In this document: in pieces, positions 53,252-64,000 of the stretch
Numbering within the stretch: position 1 is the stretch's first letter
Layout: every line of letters begins with the position of its first letter
Source: Siphonodentalium dalli
Taxonomy: Eukaryota; Mollusca; Scaphopoda; Gadilida; Siphonodentaliidae
DNA: 64,000 bases
Reading direction: 5' to 3'
NCBI GenBank assembly: GCA_032622095.1
Contig: CP136064.1
Coordinates: 211,806,205 to 211,870,204, forward strand
Notes under the pieces: model-generated
What the model saw: the letters and a program-made list of their open reading frames with translations, nothing else
Told to the model about the DNA's origin: nothing
Databases searched by the model: none
Made by a program: the position numbers and the translations under genes

Positions 53252-54719
53252 CTATTTGTAATTAGCTTGAAAAGAAAAACTAAAAGGACAAACTCCAAGC
53301 ATATTATGCTTAACTGATATCGCGCACAGCGACAAGCTTACATTAACAGTATATACCGTAGTCAACCAGAGGAATTCAGTTCCTGTCAAATAAAACAAAC
53401 CAGAGTTAATGATCGTGAACCAAAATATCAAATTTTGGCAATGTGCAAGTCGTAAATGGGCCACAGAACATGCAGAATCTATTGAACAGAAACTAATCGA
53501 ACTTGGCCTTTATTTTGTTGGCTGAGAACATATACTAACTTTGGTTGAGACAATCCAAACTGGAGTTATTCCAAGGAAATCTAAATGTTAACAAACACCT
53601 AATGATATCTGCTTCTCAAACTTAAAACAGCCAGTTGCGCGCGTGGCATGGAACATAAAAGAGCGTTCGGTGTCTGTCTATCCCCGATATGGTAGCAATA
53701 AAGAGCGTTTCTTTCACGTTATGTGCTAAAAATTTAAAATGGCTTTTATTAAAATGTGGAAAATATTTTTCAGAGCATGTGAAACCGGCATATCGACAGT
53801 TCGTGTATTTGTCAATATATTTTATTCCTCCTTCCAAATTGCGTACATTTGTCAGCTTCATATCTATTGAACCTATTCCATAGGGCTGAAATAAGCTCGC
53901 ATTGGCTTTATTTAGATGTGAAATAAGCCCAATATGGGCATAAACGCTGGTTACTAAAACAGCCAGATGTGGGACTATTTCGATATGAAATAAGCCGCAT
54001 TGCACTTATTTTAGCTGGAAAATAACAAGAATATAAAAACTCACGACTTGACAAATGTACACTTCAACGGAATAAGTACAATGTGGGCTTAGTTCAGAAT
54101 CAAATAAGTCCAATATCAACCTATGTGAATATTTAGGTCCACTATGAAGCTATTACGACGAGAATGAGTTGAAGAATTCGTCTAACTTATTTGTTTCTTT
54201 TCCAACAAAGAAACGTATTGCCCTAATAATAAATCGACATGGACAAAGACACCCTCTTGTAGTATCGTACACCATTATCAAATACTAAAACATAACCACT
54301 CTCAATGTATTTCCTATCAAGCCAATAACCTGCCTGGATGGGTGAAAACACATTCCTCGCGTAAATGGGCGAAGAATTATATCTAGTTGGGATTGATTAC
54401 GAAATCCTACTGTCAACTGTTTTTCAAAGAATTTGTTCCCGCTTTAGCCACCGATAACACATGTGGAAGCGCCCCTTAAGAGCCGATACCAACTATTATT
54501 CGACCCCACTACCTCGTCAACCATGAGCGAGCATTATGTTGTTGGACTCTGATTTACAAGGCGGAGCTACTCCCCCACATGCTTTATAGGTAGCATCGAG
54601 ACACCACGCGTGTGACATCCAAATGATCATGTGTCTCCTTCAGTACCATTTAGTCGAGAAGAGTCACGCAGTCGGCACGCATGGCATAGCAAATAATTGC
54701 CAAATTGTACTTGTTCAAC
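53252..54719 (+). repeat. Satellite monomer 38 (delta, long, 1468 bp)
   Basis: First delta copy: C-G-G-G-C at E-I. The 76-bp segment is at 54184-54259, with C-CCCC-C downstream. Confidence 0.95.
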
Positions 54720-56111
54720 CTATTTGTAATTAGCTTGAAAAGAAAAACTAAAAGGACAAACTCCAAGCATATTATGCTTAACTGATATCGCGCACAGCGA
54801 CAAGCTTACATTAACAGTATATACCGTAGTCAACCAGAGGAATTCAGTTCCTGTCAAATAAAACAAACCAGAGTTAATGATCGTGAACCAAAATATCAAA
54901 TTTTGGCAATGTGCAAGTCGTAAATGGGCCACAGAACATGCAGAATCTATTGAACAGAAACTAATCGAACTTGGCCTTTATTTTGTTGGCTGAGAACATA
55001 TACTAACTTTGGTTGAGACAATCCAAACTGGAGTTATTCCAAGGAAATCTAAATGTTAACAAACACCTAATGATATCTGCTTCTCAAACTTAAAACAGCC
55101 AGTTGCGCGCGTGGCATGGAACATAAAAGAGCGTTCGGTGTCTGTCTATCCCCGATATGGTAGCAATAAATAGCGTTTCTTTCACGTTATGTGCTAAAAA
55201 TTTAAAATGGCTTTTATTAAAATGTGGAAAATATTTTTCAAAGCATGTGAAACCGGCATATCGACAGTTCGTGTATTTGTCAATATATTTTATTCCTCCT
55301 TCCAAATTGCGTACATTTGTCAGCTTCATATCTATTGAACCTATTCCATAGGGCTGAAATAAGCTCGCATTGGCTTTATTTAGATGTGAAATAAGCCCAA
55401 TATGGGCATAAACGCTGGTTACTAAAACAGCCAGATGTGGGACTATTTCGATATGAAATAAGCCGCATTGCACTTATTTTAGCTGGAAAATAACAAGAAT
55501 ATAAAAACTCACGACTTGACAAATGTACACTTCAACGGAATAAGTACAATGTGGGCTTAGTTCAGAATCAAATAAGTCCAATATCAACCTATGTGAATAT
55601 TTAGGTCCACTATGAAGCTATTACGACGAGAATGAGTTGAAGAATTCGTCTTAGTATCGTACACCATTATCAAATACTAAAACATAACCACTCTCAATGT
55701 ATTTCCTATCAAGCCAATAACCTGCCTGGATGGGTGAAAACACATTCCTCGCGTAAATGGGCGAAGAATTATATCTAGTTGGGATTGATTACGAAATCCT
55801 ACTGTCAACTGTTTTTCAAAGAATTTGTTCCCGCTTTAGCCACCGATAACACATGTGGAAGCGCCCCTTAAGAGCCGATACCAACTATTATTCGACCCCA
55901 CTACCTCGTCAACCATGAGCGAGCATTATGTTGTTGGACTCTGATTTACAAGGCGGAGCTACTCCCCCACATGCTTTATAGGTAGCATCGAGACACCACG
56001 CGTGTGACATCCAAATGATCATGTGTCTCCTTCAGTACCATTTAGTCGAGAAGAGTCACGCAGTCGGCACGCATGGCATAGCAAATAATTGCCAAATTGT
56101 ACTTGTTCAAC
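54720..56111 (+). repeat. Satellite monomer 39 (gamma, short, 1392 bp, B=C variant)
   Basis: Gamma and short with C at site B, matching monomer 32. Confidence 0.95.
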
Positions 56112-57504
56112 CTATTTGTAATTAGCTTGAAAAGAAAAACTAAAAGGACAAACTCCAAGCATATTATGCTTAACTGATATCGCGCACAGCGACAAGCTTA
56201 CATTAACAGTATATACCGTAGTCAACCAGAGGAATTCAGTTCCTGTCAAATAAAACAAACCAGAGTTAATGATCGTGAACCAAAATATCAAATTTTGGCA
56301 ATGTGCAAGTCGTAAATGGGCCACAGAACATGCAGAATCTATTGAACAGAAACTAATCGAACTTGGCCTTTATTTTGTTGGCTGAGAACATATACTAACT
56401 TTGGTTGAGACAATCCAAACTGGAGTTATTCCAAGGAAATCTAAATGTTAACAAACACCTAATGATATCTGCTTCTCAAACTTAAAACAGCCAGTTGCGC
56501 GCGTGACATGGAACATAAAAGAGCGTTCGGTGTCTGTCTATCCCCGATATGGTAGCAATAAAGAGCGTTTCTTTCACGTTATGTGCTAAAAATTTAAAAT
56601 GGCTTTTATTAAAATGTGGAAAATATTTTTCAAAGCATGTGAAACCGGCATATCGACAGTTCGTGTATTTGTCAATATATTTTATTCCTCCTTCCAAATT
56701 GCGTACATTTGTCAGCTTCATATCTATTGAACCTATTTCATAGGGCTGAAATAAGCTCGCATTGGCTTTATTTAGATGTGAAATAAGCCCAATATGGGCA
56801 TAAACGCTGGTTACTAAAACAGCCAGATGTGGGACTATTTCGATATGAAATAAGCCGCATTGCACTTATTTTAGCTGGAAAATAACAAGAATATAAAAAC
56901 TCACGACTTGACAAATGTACACTTCAACGGAATAAGTACAATGTGGGCTTAGTTCAGAATCAAATAAGTCCAATATCAACCTATGTGAATATTTAGGTCC
57001 ACTATGAAGCTATTACGACGAGAATGAGTTGAAGAATTCGTCTTAGTATCGTACACCATTATCAAATACTAAAACATAACCACTCTCAATGTATTTCCTA
57101 TCAAGCCAATAACCTGCATGGATGGGTGAAAACACATTCCTCGCGTAAATGGGCGAAGAATTATATCTAGTTGGGATTGATTACGAAATCCTACTGTCAA
57201 CTGTTTTTCAAAGAATTTGTTCCCGCTTTAGCCACCGATAACACATGCATGGAAGCGCCCTTAAGAGCCGATACCAACTATTATTCGACCCCACTACCTC
57301 GTCAACCATGAGCGAGCATTATGTTGTTGGACTCTGATTTACAAGGCGGAGCTACTCCCCCACATGCTTTATAGGTAGCATCGAGACACCACGCGTGTGA
57401 CATCCAAATGATCATGTGTCTCTTTCAGTACCATTTAGTCGAGAAGAGTCACGCAGTCGGCACGCATGGCATAGCAAATAATTGCCAAATTGTACTTGTT
57501 CAAC
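56112..57504 (+). repeat. Satellite monomer 40 (beta, short, 1393 bp)
   Basis: Beta, short, A-CCC-T. A private C to T at 56738 and a private CA insertion at 57248-57249 (CATGCATGG) account for the extra 2 bp. Confidence 0.95.
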
Positions 57505-58972
57505 CTATTTGTAATTAGCTTGAAAAGAAAAACTAAAAGGACAAACTCCAAGCATATTATGCTTAACTGATATCGCGCACAGCGACAAGCTTACATTAAC
57601 AGTATATACCGTAGTCAACCAGAGGAATTCAGTTCCTGTCAAATAAAACAAACCAGAGTTAATGATCGTGAACCAAAATATCAAATTTTGGCAATGTGCA
57701 AGTCGTAAATGGGCCACAGAACATGCAGAATCTATTGAACAGAAACTAATCGAACTTGGCCTTTATTTTGTTGGCTGAGAACATATACTAACTTTGGTTG
57801 AGACAATCCAAACTGGAGTTATTCCAAGGAAATCTAAATGTTAACAAACACCTAATGATATCTGCTTCTCAAACTTAAAACAGCCAGTTGCGCGCGTGGC
57901 ATGGAACATAAAAGAGCGTTCGGTGTCTGTCTATCCCCGATATGGTAGCAATAAAGAGCGTTTCTTTCACGTTATGTGCTAAAAATTTAAAATGGCTTTT
58001 ATTAAAATGTGGAAAATATTTTTCAGAGCATGTGAAACCGGCATATCGACAGTTCGTGTATTTGTCAATATATTTTATTCCTCCTTCCAAATTGCGTACA
58101 TTTGTCAGCTTCATATCTATTGAACCTATTCCATAGGGCTGAAATAAGCTCGCATTGGCTTTATTTAGATGTGAAATAAGCCCAATATGGGCATAAACGC
58201 TGGTTACTAAAACAGCCAGATGTGGGACTATTTCGATATGAAATAAGCCGCATTGCACTTATTTTAGCTGGAAAATAACAAGAATATAAAAACTCACGAC
58301 TTGACAAATGTACACTTCAACGGAATAAGTACAATGTGGGCTTAGTTCAGAATCAAATAAGTCCAATATCAACCTATGTGAATATTTAGGTCCACTATGA
58401 AGCTATTACGACGAGAATGAGTTGAAGAATTCGTCTAACTTATTTGTTTCTTTTCCAACAAAGAAACGTATTGCCCTAATAATAAATCGATATGGACAAA
58501 GACACCCTCTTGTAGTATCGTACACCATTATCAAATACTAAAACATAACCACTCTCAATGTATTTCCTATCAAGCCAATAACCTGCCTGGATGGGTGAAA
58601 ACACATTCCTCGCGTAAATGGGCGAAGAATTATATCTAGTTGGGATTGATTACGAAATCCTACTGTCAACTGTTTTTCAAAGAATTTGTTCCCGCTTTAG
58701 CCACCGATAACACATGTGGAAGCGCCCCTTAAGAGCCGATACCAACTATTATTCGACCCCACTACCTCGTCAACCATGAGCGAGCATTATGTTGTTGGAC
58801 TCTGATTTACAAGGCGGAGCTACTCCCCCACATGCTTTATAGGTAGCATCGAGACACCACGCGTGTGACATCCAAATGATCATGTGTCTCCTTCAGTACC
58901 ATTTAGTCGAGAAGAGTCACGCAGTCGGCACGCATGGCATAGCAAATAATTGCCAAATTGTACTTGTTCAAC
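57505..58972 (+). repeat. Satellite monomer 41 (delta, long, 1468 bp)
   Basis: Delta, 76-bp segment at 58437-58512 with a private C to T at 58491 inside it, C-CCCC-C downstream. A second long monomer follows it directly. Confidence 0.95.
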
Positions 58973-60440
58973 CTATTTGTAATTAGCTTGAAAAGAAAAA
59001 CTAAAAGGACAAACTCCAAGCATATTATGCTTAACTGATATCGCGCACAGCGACAAGCTTACATTAACAGTATATACCGTAGTCAACCAGAGGAATTCAG
59101 TTCCTGTCAAATAAAACAAACCAGAGTTAATGATCGTGAACCAAAATATCAAATTTTGGCAATGTGCAAGTCGTAAATGGGCCACAGAACATGCAGAATC
59201 TATTGAACAGAAACTAATCGAACTTGGCCTTTATTTTGTTGGCTGAGAACATATACTAACTTTGGTTGAGACAATCCAAACTGGAGTTATTCCAAGGAAA
59301 TCTAAATGTTAACAAATACCTAATGATATCTGCTTCTCAAACTTAAAACAGACAGTTGCGCGCGTGGCATGGAACATAAAAGAGCGTTCGGTGTCTGTCT
59401 ATCCCCGATATGGTAGCAATAAAGAGCGTTTCTTTCACGTTATGTGCTAAAAATTTAAAATGGCTTTTATTAAAATGTGGAAAATATTTTTCAGAGCATG
59501 TGAAACCGGCATATCGACAGTTCGTGTATTTGTAAATATATTTTATTCCTCCTTCCAAATTGCGTACATTTGTCAGCTTCATATCTATTGAACCTATTCC
59601 ATAGGGCTGAAATAAGCTCGCATTGGCTTTATTTAGATGTGAAATAAGCCCAATATGGGCATAAACGCTGGTTACTAAAACAGCCAGATGTGGGACTATT
59701 TCGATATGAAATAAGCCGCATTGCACTTATTTTAGCTGGAAAATAACAAGAATATAAAAACTCACGACTTGACAAATGTACACTTCAACGGAATAAGTAC
59801 AATGTGGGCTTAGTTCAGAATCAAATAAGTCCAATATCAACCTATGTGAATATTTAGGTCCACTATGAAGCTATTACGACGAGAATGAGTTGAAGAATTC
59901 GTCTAACTTATTTGTTTCTTTTCCAACAAAGAAACGTATTGCCCTAATAATAAATCGACATGGACAAAGACACCCTCTTGTAGTATCGTACACCATTATC
60001 AAATACTAAAACATAACCACTCTCAATGTATTTCCTATCAAGCCAATAACCTGCCTGGATGGGTGAAAACACATTCCTCGCGTAAATGGGCGAAGAATTA
60101 TATCTAGTTGGGATTGATTACGAAATCCTACTGTCAACTGTTTTTCAAAGAATTTGTTCCCGCTTTAGCCACCGATAACACATGTGGAAGCGCCCCTTAA
60201 GAGCCGATACCAACTATTATTCGACCCCACTACCTCGTCAACCATGAGCGAGCATTATGTTGTTGGACTCTGATTTACAAGGCGGAGCTACTCCCCCACA
60301 TGCTTTATAGGTAGCATCGAGACACCACGCGTGTGACATCCAAATGATCATGTGTCTCCTTCAGTACCATTTAGTCGAGAAGAGTCACGCAGTCGGCACG
60401 CATGGCATAGCAAATAATTGCCAAATTGTACTTGTTCAAC
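58973..60440 (+). repeat. Satellite monomer 42 (alpha, long, 1468 bp)
   Basis: Alpha, 76-bp segment at 59905-59980, C-CCCC-C, private C to T at 59317. It is unusual for alpha in directly following a long D=C monomer. Confidence 0.95.
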
Positions 60441-61831
60441 CTATTTGTAATTAGCTTGAAAAGAAAAACTAAAAGGACAAACTCCAAGCATATTATGCTT
60501 AACTGATATCGCGCACAGCGACAAGCTTACATTAACAGTATATACCGTAGTCAACCAGAGGAATTCAGTTCCTGTCAAATAAAACAAACCAGAGTTAATG
60601 ATCGTGAACCAAAATATCAAATTTTGGCAATGTGCAAGTCGTAAATGGGCCACAGAACATGCAGAATCTATTGAACAGAAACTAATCGAACTTGGCCTTT
60701 ATTTTGTTGGCTGAGAACATATACTAACTTTGGTTGAGACAATCCAAACTGGAGTTATTCCAAGGAAATCTAAATGTTAACAAACACCTAATGATATCTG
60801 CTTCTCAAACTTAAAACAGCCAGTTGCGCGCGTGACATGGAACATAAAAGAGCGTTCGGTGTCTGTCTATCCCCGATATGGTAGCAATAAAGAGCGTTTC
60901 TTTCACGTTATGTGCTAAAAATTTAAAATGGCTTTTATTAAAATGTGGAAAATATTTTTCAAAGCATGTGAAACCGGCATATCGACAGTTCGTGTATTTG
61001 TCAATATATTTTATTCCTCCTTCCAAATTGCGTACATTTGTCAGCTTCATATCTATTGAACCTATTCCATAGGGCTGAAATAAGCTCGCATTGGCTTTAT
61101 TTAGATGTGAAATAAGCCCAATATGGGCATAAACGCTGGTTACTAAAACAGCCAGATGTGGGACTATTTCGATATGAAATAAGCCGCATTGCACTTATTT
61201 TAGCTGGAAAATAACAAGAATATAAAAACTCACGACTTGACAAATGTACACTTCAACGGAATAAGTACAATGTGGGCTTAGTTCAGAATCAAATAAGTCC
61301 AATATCAACCTATGTGAATATTTAGGTCCACTATGAAGCTATTACGACGAGAATGAGTTGAAGAATTCGTCTTAGTATCGTACACCATTATCAAATACTA
61401 AAACATAACCACTCTCAATGTATTTCCTATCAAGCCAATAACCTGCATGGATGGGTGAAAACACATTCCTCGCGTAAATGGGCGAAGAATTATATCTAGT
61501 TGGGATTGATTACGAAATCCTACTGTCAACTGTTTTTCAAAGAATTTGTTCCCGCTTTAGCCACCGATAACACATGTGGAAGCGCCCTTAAGAGCCGATA
61601 CCAACTATTATTCGACCCCACTACCTCGTCAACCATGAGCGAGCATTATGTTGTTGGACTCTGATTTACAAGGCGGAGCTACTCCCCCACATGCTTTATA
61701 GGTAGCATCGAGACACCACGCGTGTGACATCCAAATGATCATGTGTCTCTTTCAGTACCATTTAGTCGAGAAGAGTCACGCAGTCGGCACGCATGGCATA
61801 GCAAATAATTGCCAAATTGTACTTGTTCAAC
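60441..61831 (+). repeat. Satellite monomer 43 (beta, short, 1391 bp)
   Basis: Beta, short, A-CCC-T. Confidence 0.95.
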
Positions 61832-63299
61832 CTATTTGTAATTAGCTTGAAAAGAAAAACTAAAAGGACAAACTCCAAGCATATTATGCTTAACTGATAT
61901 CGCGCACAGCGACAAGCTTACATTAACAGTATATACCGTAGTCAACCAGAGGAATTCAGTTCCTGTCAAATAAAACAAACCAGAGTTAATGATCGTGAAC
62001 CAAAATATCAAATTTTGGCAATGTGCAAGTCGTAAATGGGCCACAGAACATGCAGAATCTATTGAACAGAAACTAATCGAACTTGGCCTTTATTTTGTTG
62101 GCTGAGAACATATACTAACTTTGGTTGAGACAATCCAAACTGGAGTTATTCCAAGGAAATCTAAATGTTAACAAACACCTAATGATATCTGCTTCTCAAA
62201 CTTAAAACAGCCAGTTGCGCGCGTGGCATGGAACATAAAAGAGCGTTCGGTGTCTGTCTATCCCCGATATGGTAGCAATAAAGAGCGTTTCTTTCACGTT
62301 ATGTGCTAAAAATTTAAAATGGCTTTTATTAAAATGTGGAAAATATTTTTCAGAGCATGTGAAACCGGCATATCGACAGTTCGTGTATTTGTCAATATAT
62401 TTTATTCCTCCTTCCAAATTGCGTACATTTGTCAGCTTCATATCTATTGAACCTATTCCATAGGGCTGAAATAAGCTCGCATTGGCTTTATTTAGATGTG
62501 AAATAAGCCCAATATGGGCATAAACGCTGGTTACTAAAACAGCCAGATGTGGGACTATTTCGATATGAAATAAGCCGCATTGCACTTATTTTAGCTGGAA
62601 AATAACAAGAATATAAAAACTCACGACTTGACAAATGTACACTTCAACGGAATAAGTACAATGTGGGCTTAGTTCAGAATCAAATAAGTCCAATATCAAC
62701 CTATGTGAATATTTAGGTCCACTATGAAGCTATTACGACGAGAATGAGTTGAAGAATTCGTCTAACTTATTTGTTTCTTTTCCAACAAAGAAACGTATTG
62801 CCCTAATAATAAATCGACATGGACAAAGACACCCTCTTGTAGTATCGTACACCATTATCAAATACTAAAACATAACCACTCTCAATGTATTTCCTATCAA
62901 GCCAATAACCTGCCTGGATGGGTGAAAACACATTCCTCGCGTAAATGGGCGAAGAATTATATCTAGTTGGGATTGATTACGAAATCCTACTGTCAACTGT
63001 TTTTCAAAGAATTTGTTCCCGCTTTAGCCACCGATAACACATGTGGAAGCGCCCCTTAAGAGCCGATACCAACTATTATTCGACCCCACTACCTCGTCAA
63101 CCATGAGCGAGCATTATGTTGTTGGACTCTGATTTACAAGGCGGAGCTACTCCCCCACATGCTTTATAGGTAGCATCGAGACACCACGCGTGTGACATCC
63201 AAATGATCATGTGTCTCCTTCAGTACCATTTAGTCGAGAAGAGTCACGCAGTCGGCACGCATGGCATAGCAAATAATTGCCAAATTGTACTTGTTCAAC
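61832..63299 (+). repeat. Satellite monomer 44 (delta, long, 1468 bp)
   Basis: Delta, 76-bp segment at 62764-62839, C-CCCC-C. Last complete copy. Confidence 0.95.
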
Positions 63300-64000
63300 C
63301 TATTTGTAATTAGCTTGAAAAGAAAAACTAAAAGGACAAACTCCAAGCATATTATGCTTAACTGATATCGCGCACAGCGACAAGCTTACATTAACAGTAT
63401 ATACCGTAGTCAACCAGAGGAATTCAGTTCCTGTCAAATAAAACAAACCAGAGTTAATGATCGTGAACCAAAATATCAAATTTTGGCAATGTGCAAGTCG
63501 TAAATGGGCCACAGAACATGCAGAATCTATTGAACAGAAACTAATCGAACTTGGCCTTTATTTTGTTGGCTGAGAACATATACTAACTTTGGTTGAGACA
63601 ATCCAAACTGGAGTTATTCCAAGGAAATCTAAATGTTAACAAACACCTAATGATATCTGCTTCTCAAACTTAAAACAGCCAGTTGCGCGCGTGGCATGGA
63701 ACATAAAAGAGCGTTCGGTGTCTGTCTATCCCCGATATGGTAGCAATAAAGAGCGTTTCTTTCACGTTATGTGCTAAAAATTTAAAATGGCTTTTATTAA
63801 AATGTGGAAAATATTTTTCAGAGCATGTGAAACCGGCATATCGACAGTTCGTGTATTTGTCAATATATTTTATTCCTCCTTCCAAATTGCGTACATTTGT
63901 CAGCTTCATATCTATTGAACCTATTCCATAGGGCTGAAATAAGCTCGCATTGGCTTTATTTAGATGTGAAATAAGCCCAATATGGGCATAAACGCTGGTT
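63300..64000 (+). repeat. Satellite monomer 45, partial (delta)
   Basis: Cut by the right window edge before the 76-bp position, so its size class is unknown. Delta at E-I. Confidence 0.95.

Larger units (their letters stand above)
1..64000 (+). repeat. Tandem satellite array, ~1.4-kb monomer, 46 copies in one orientation
   Basis: The same ~1.39 or ~1.47 kb sequence recurs head to tail across the whole window. The anchor used for monomer starts (CTATTTGTAATTAGCTTG) occurs at 1003, 2393, 3861, 5329, 6720 and so on to 63300, at intervals of 1390-1393 or 1468 bp. Copies of one haplotype are identical or differ by one or two bases. Copies of different haplotypes differ at fewer than ten sites plus the 76-bp length variant. 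No inversion, transposon insertion or unique spacer interrupts the array. A HindIII site (AAGCTT, 1085-1090 in monomer 1) appears once per monomer. The longest open frame is 127 codons, and none of the frames looks like a gene. The monomer phase used here is arbitrary. Known satellites of this size are centromeric or heterochromatic, so such a role is inferred only. Confidence 0.98.

Noticed and set aside
1-64000. Concatenated small circular replicon, such as a begomovirus satellite or kinetoplast minicircle, whose unit size would be similar
   Set aside because: I found neither the TAATATTAC or TAGTATTAC nonanucleotide nor the minicircle 12-mer GGGGTTGGTGTA on either strand. The monomer haplotypes follow a non-periodic order with local duplications, which fits a true tandem array.
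1-64000. rDNA spacer, telomeric array or LTR-retrotransposon-derived array
   Set aside because: No rRNA-like sequence, no runs of telomere-type repeats, no primer-binding site, polypurine tract or long terminal repeats, and no reverse transcriptase or integrase reading frame were seen.
1-64000. CRISPR array
   Set aside because: The repeat unit is 1.4 kb with no unique spacers, and no cas-like gene is present.

Overview
The whole window is one head-to-tail tandem satellite array. I can see no unique flanking DNA, no convincing protein gene, no rRNA or tRNA gene, no transposon and no CRISPR array. A monomer of about 1.4 kb repeats in one orientation from base 1 to base 64000: a partial monomer (1-1002), 44 complete monomers (1003-63299) and a partial monomer (63300-64000). 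Monomers come in two size classes, 1390-1393 bp and 1468 bp, which differ by one 76-bp segment. Both window edges cut through a monomer, so the array extends beyond the window.

Organism: a homogeneous 64-kb array of kilobase-scale monomers is typical of eukaryotic heterochromatin (centromeric, pericentromeric, subtelomeric or B-chromosome DNA). Kilobase-size satellites of this kind are known, for example, from potato centromeres and the maize B chromosome, but I do not recognise this sequence and assign no species. A hand count of the first 1440 bases gives about 38% GC. CpG is present at close to the frequency expected from base composition, which argues against old, heavily CpG-methylated vertebrate DNA or points to recent amplification.

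Variation: monomers differ at nine recurrent sites plus a few private changes. In monomer 7 (9502-10969) coordinates the sites are E 9881 (A/C), F 9896 (G/A), G 9953 (G/T), H 10023 (G/A), I 10063 (A/C), the 76-bp segment 10434-10509 (long or short), B 10584 (C/A), C 10722-10725 (CCCC/CCC) and D 10888 (C/T). Sites E-I define four haplotypes: alpha (A-G-G-G-A), beta (C-A-G-A-C), gamma (C-G-T-A-C) and delta (C-G-G-G-C). The downstream half is usually long C-CCCC-C, short A-CCCC-C or short A-CCC-T, with a few recombinant combinations.

Layout: the first ~9.5 kb is irregular (alpha-short and beta-long monomers). From 9502 onward the array mostly follows a variable-length higher-order pattern: a long alpha or delta monomer opens a block, zero to three short gamma monomers follow, and a short CCC-T monomer (usually beta) closes it. 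Delta monomers occur only from 53252 to the right edge. Inside each monomer I can see a ~235-bp cluster of short AAATAAG-type sub-repeats in both orientations, an apparently invariant core with three short dyads, an A/T-tract cluster and, in long monomers, a hairpin within the 76-bp segment. Many short open frames recur in every copy, but their variation looks neutral and I do not call them genes.
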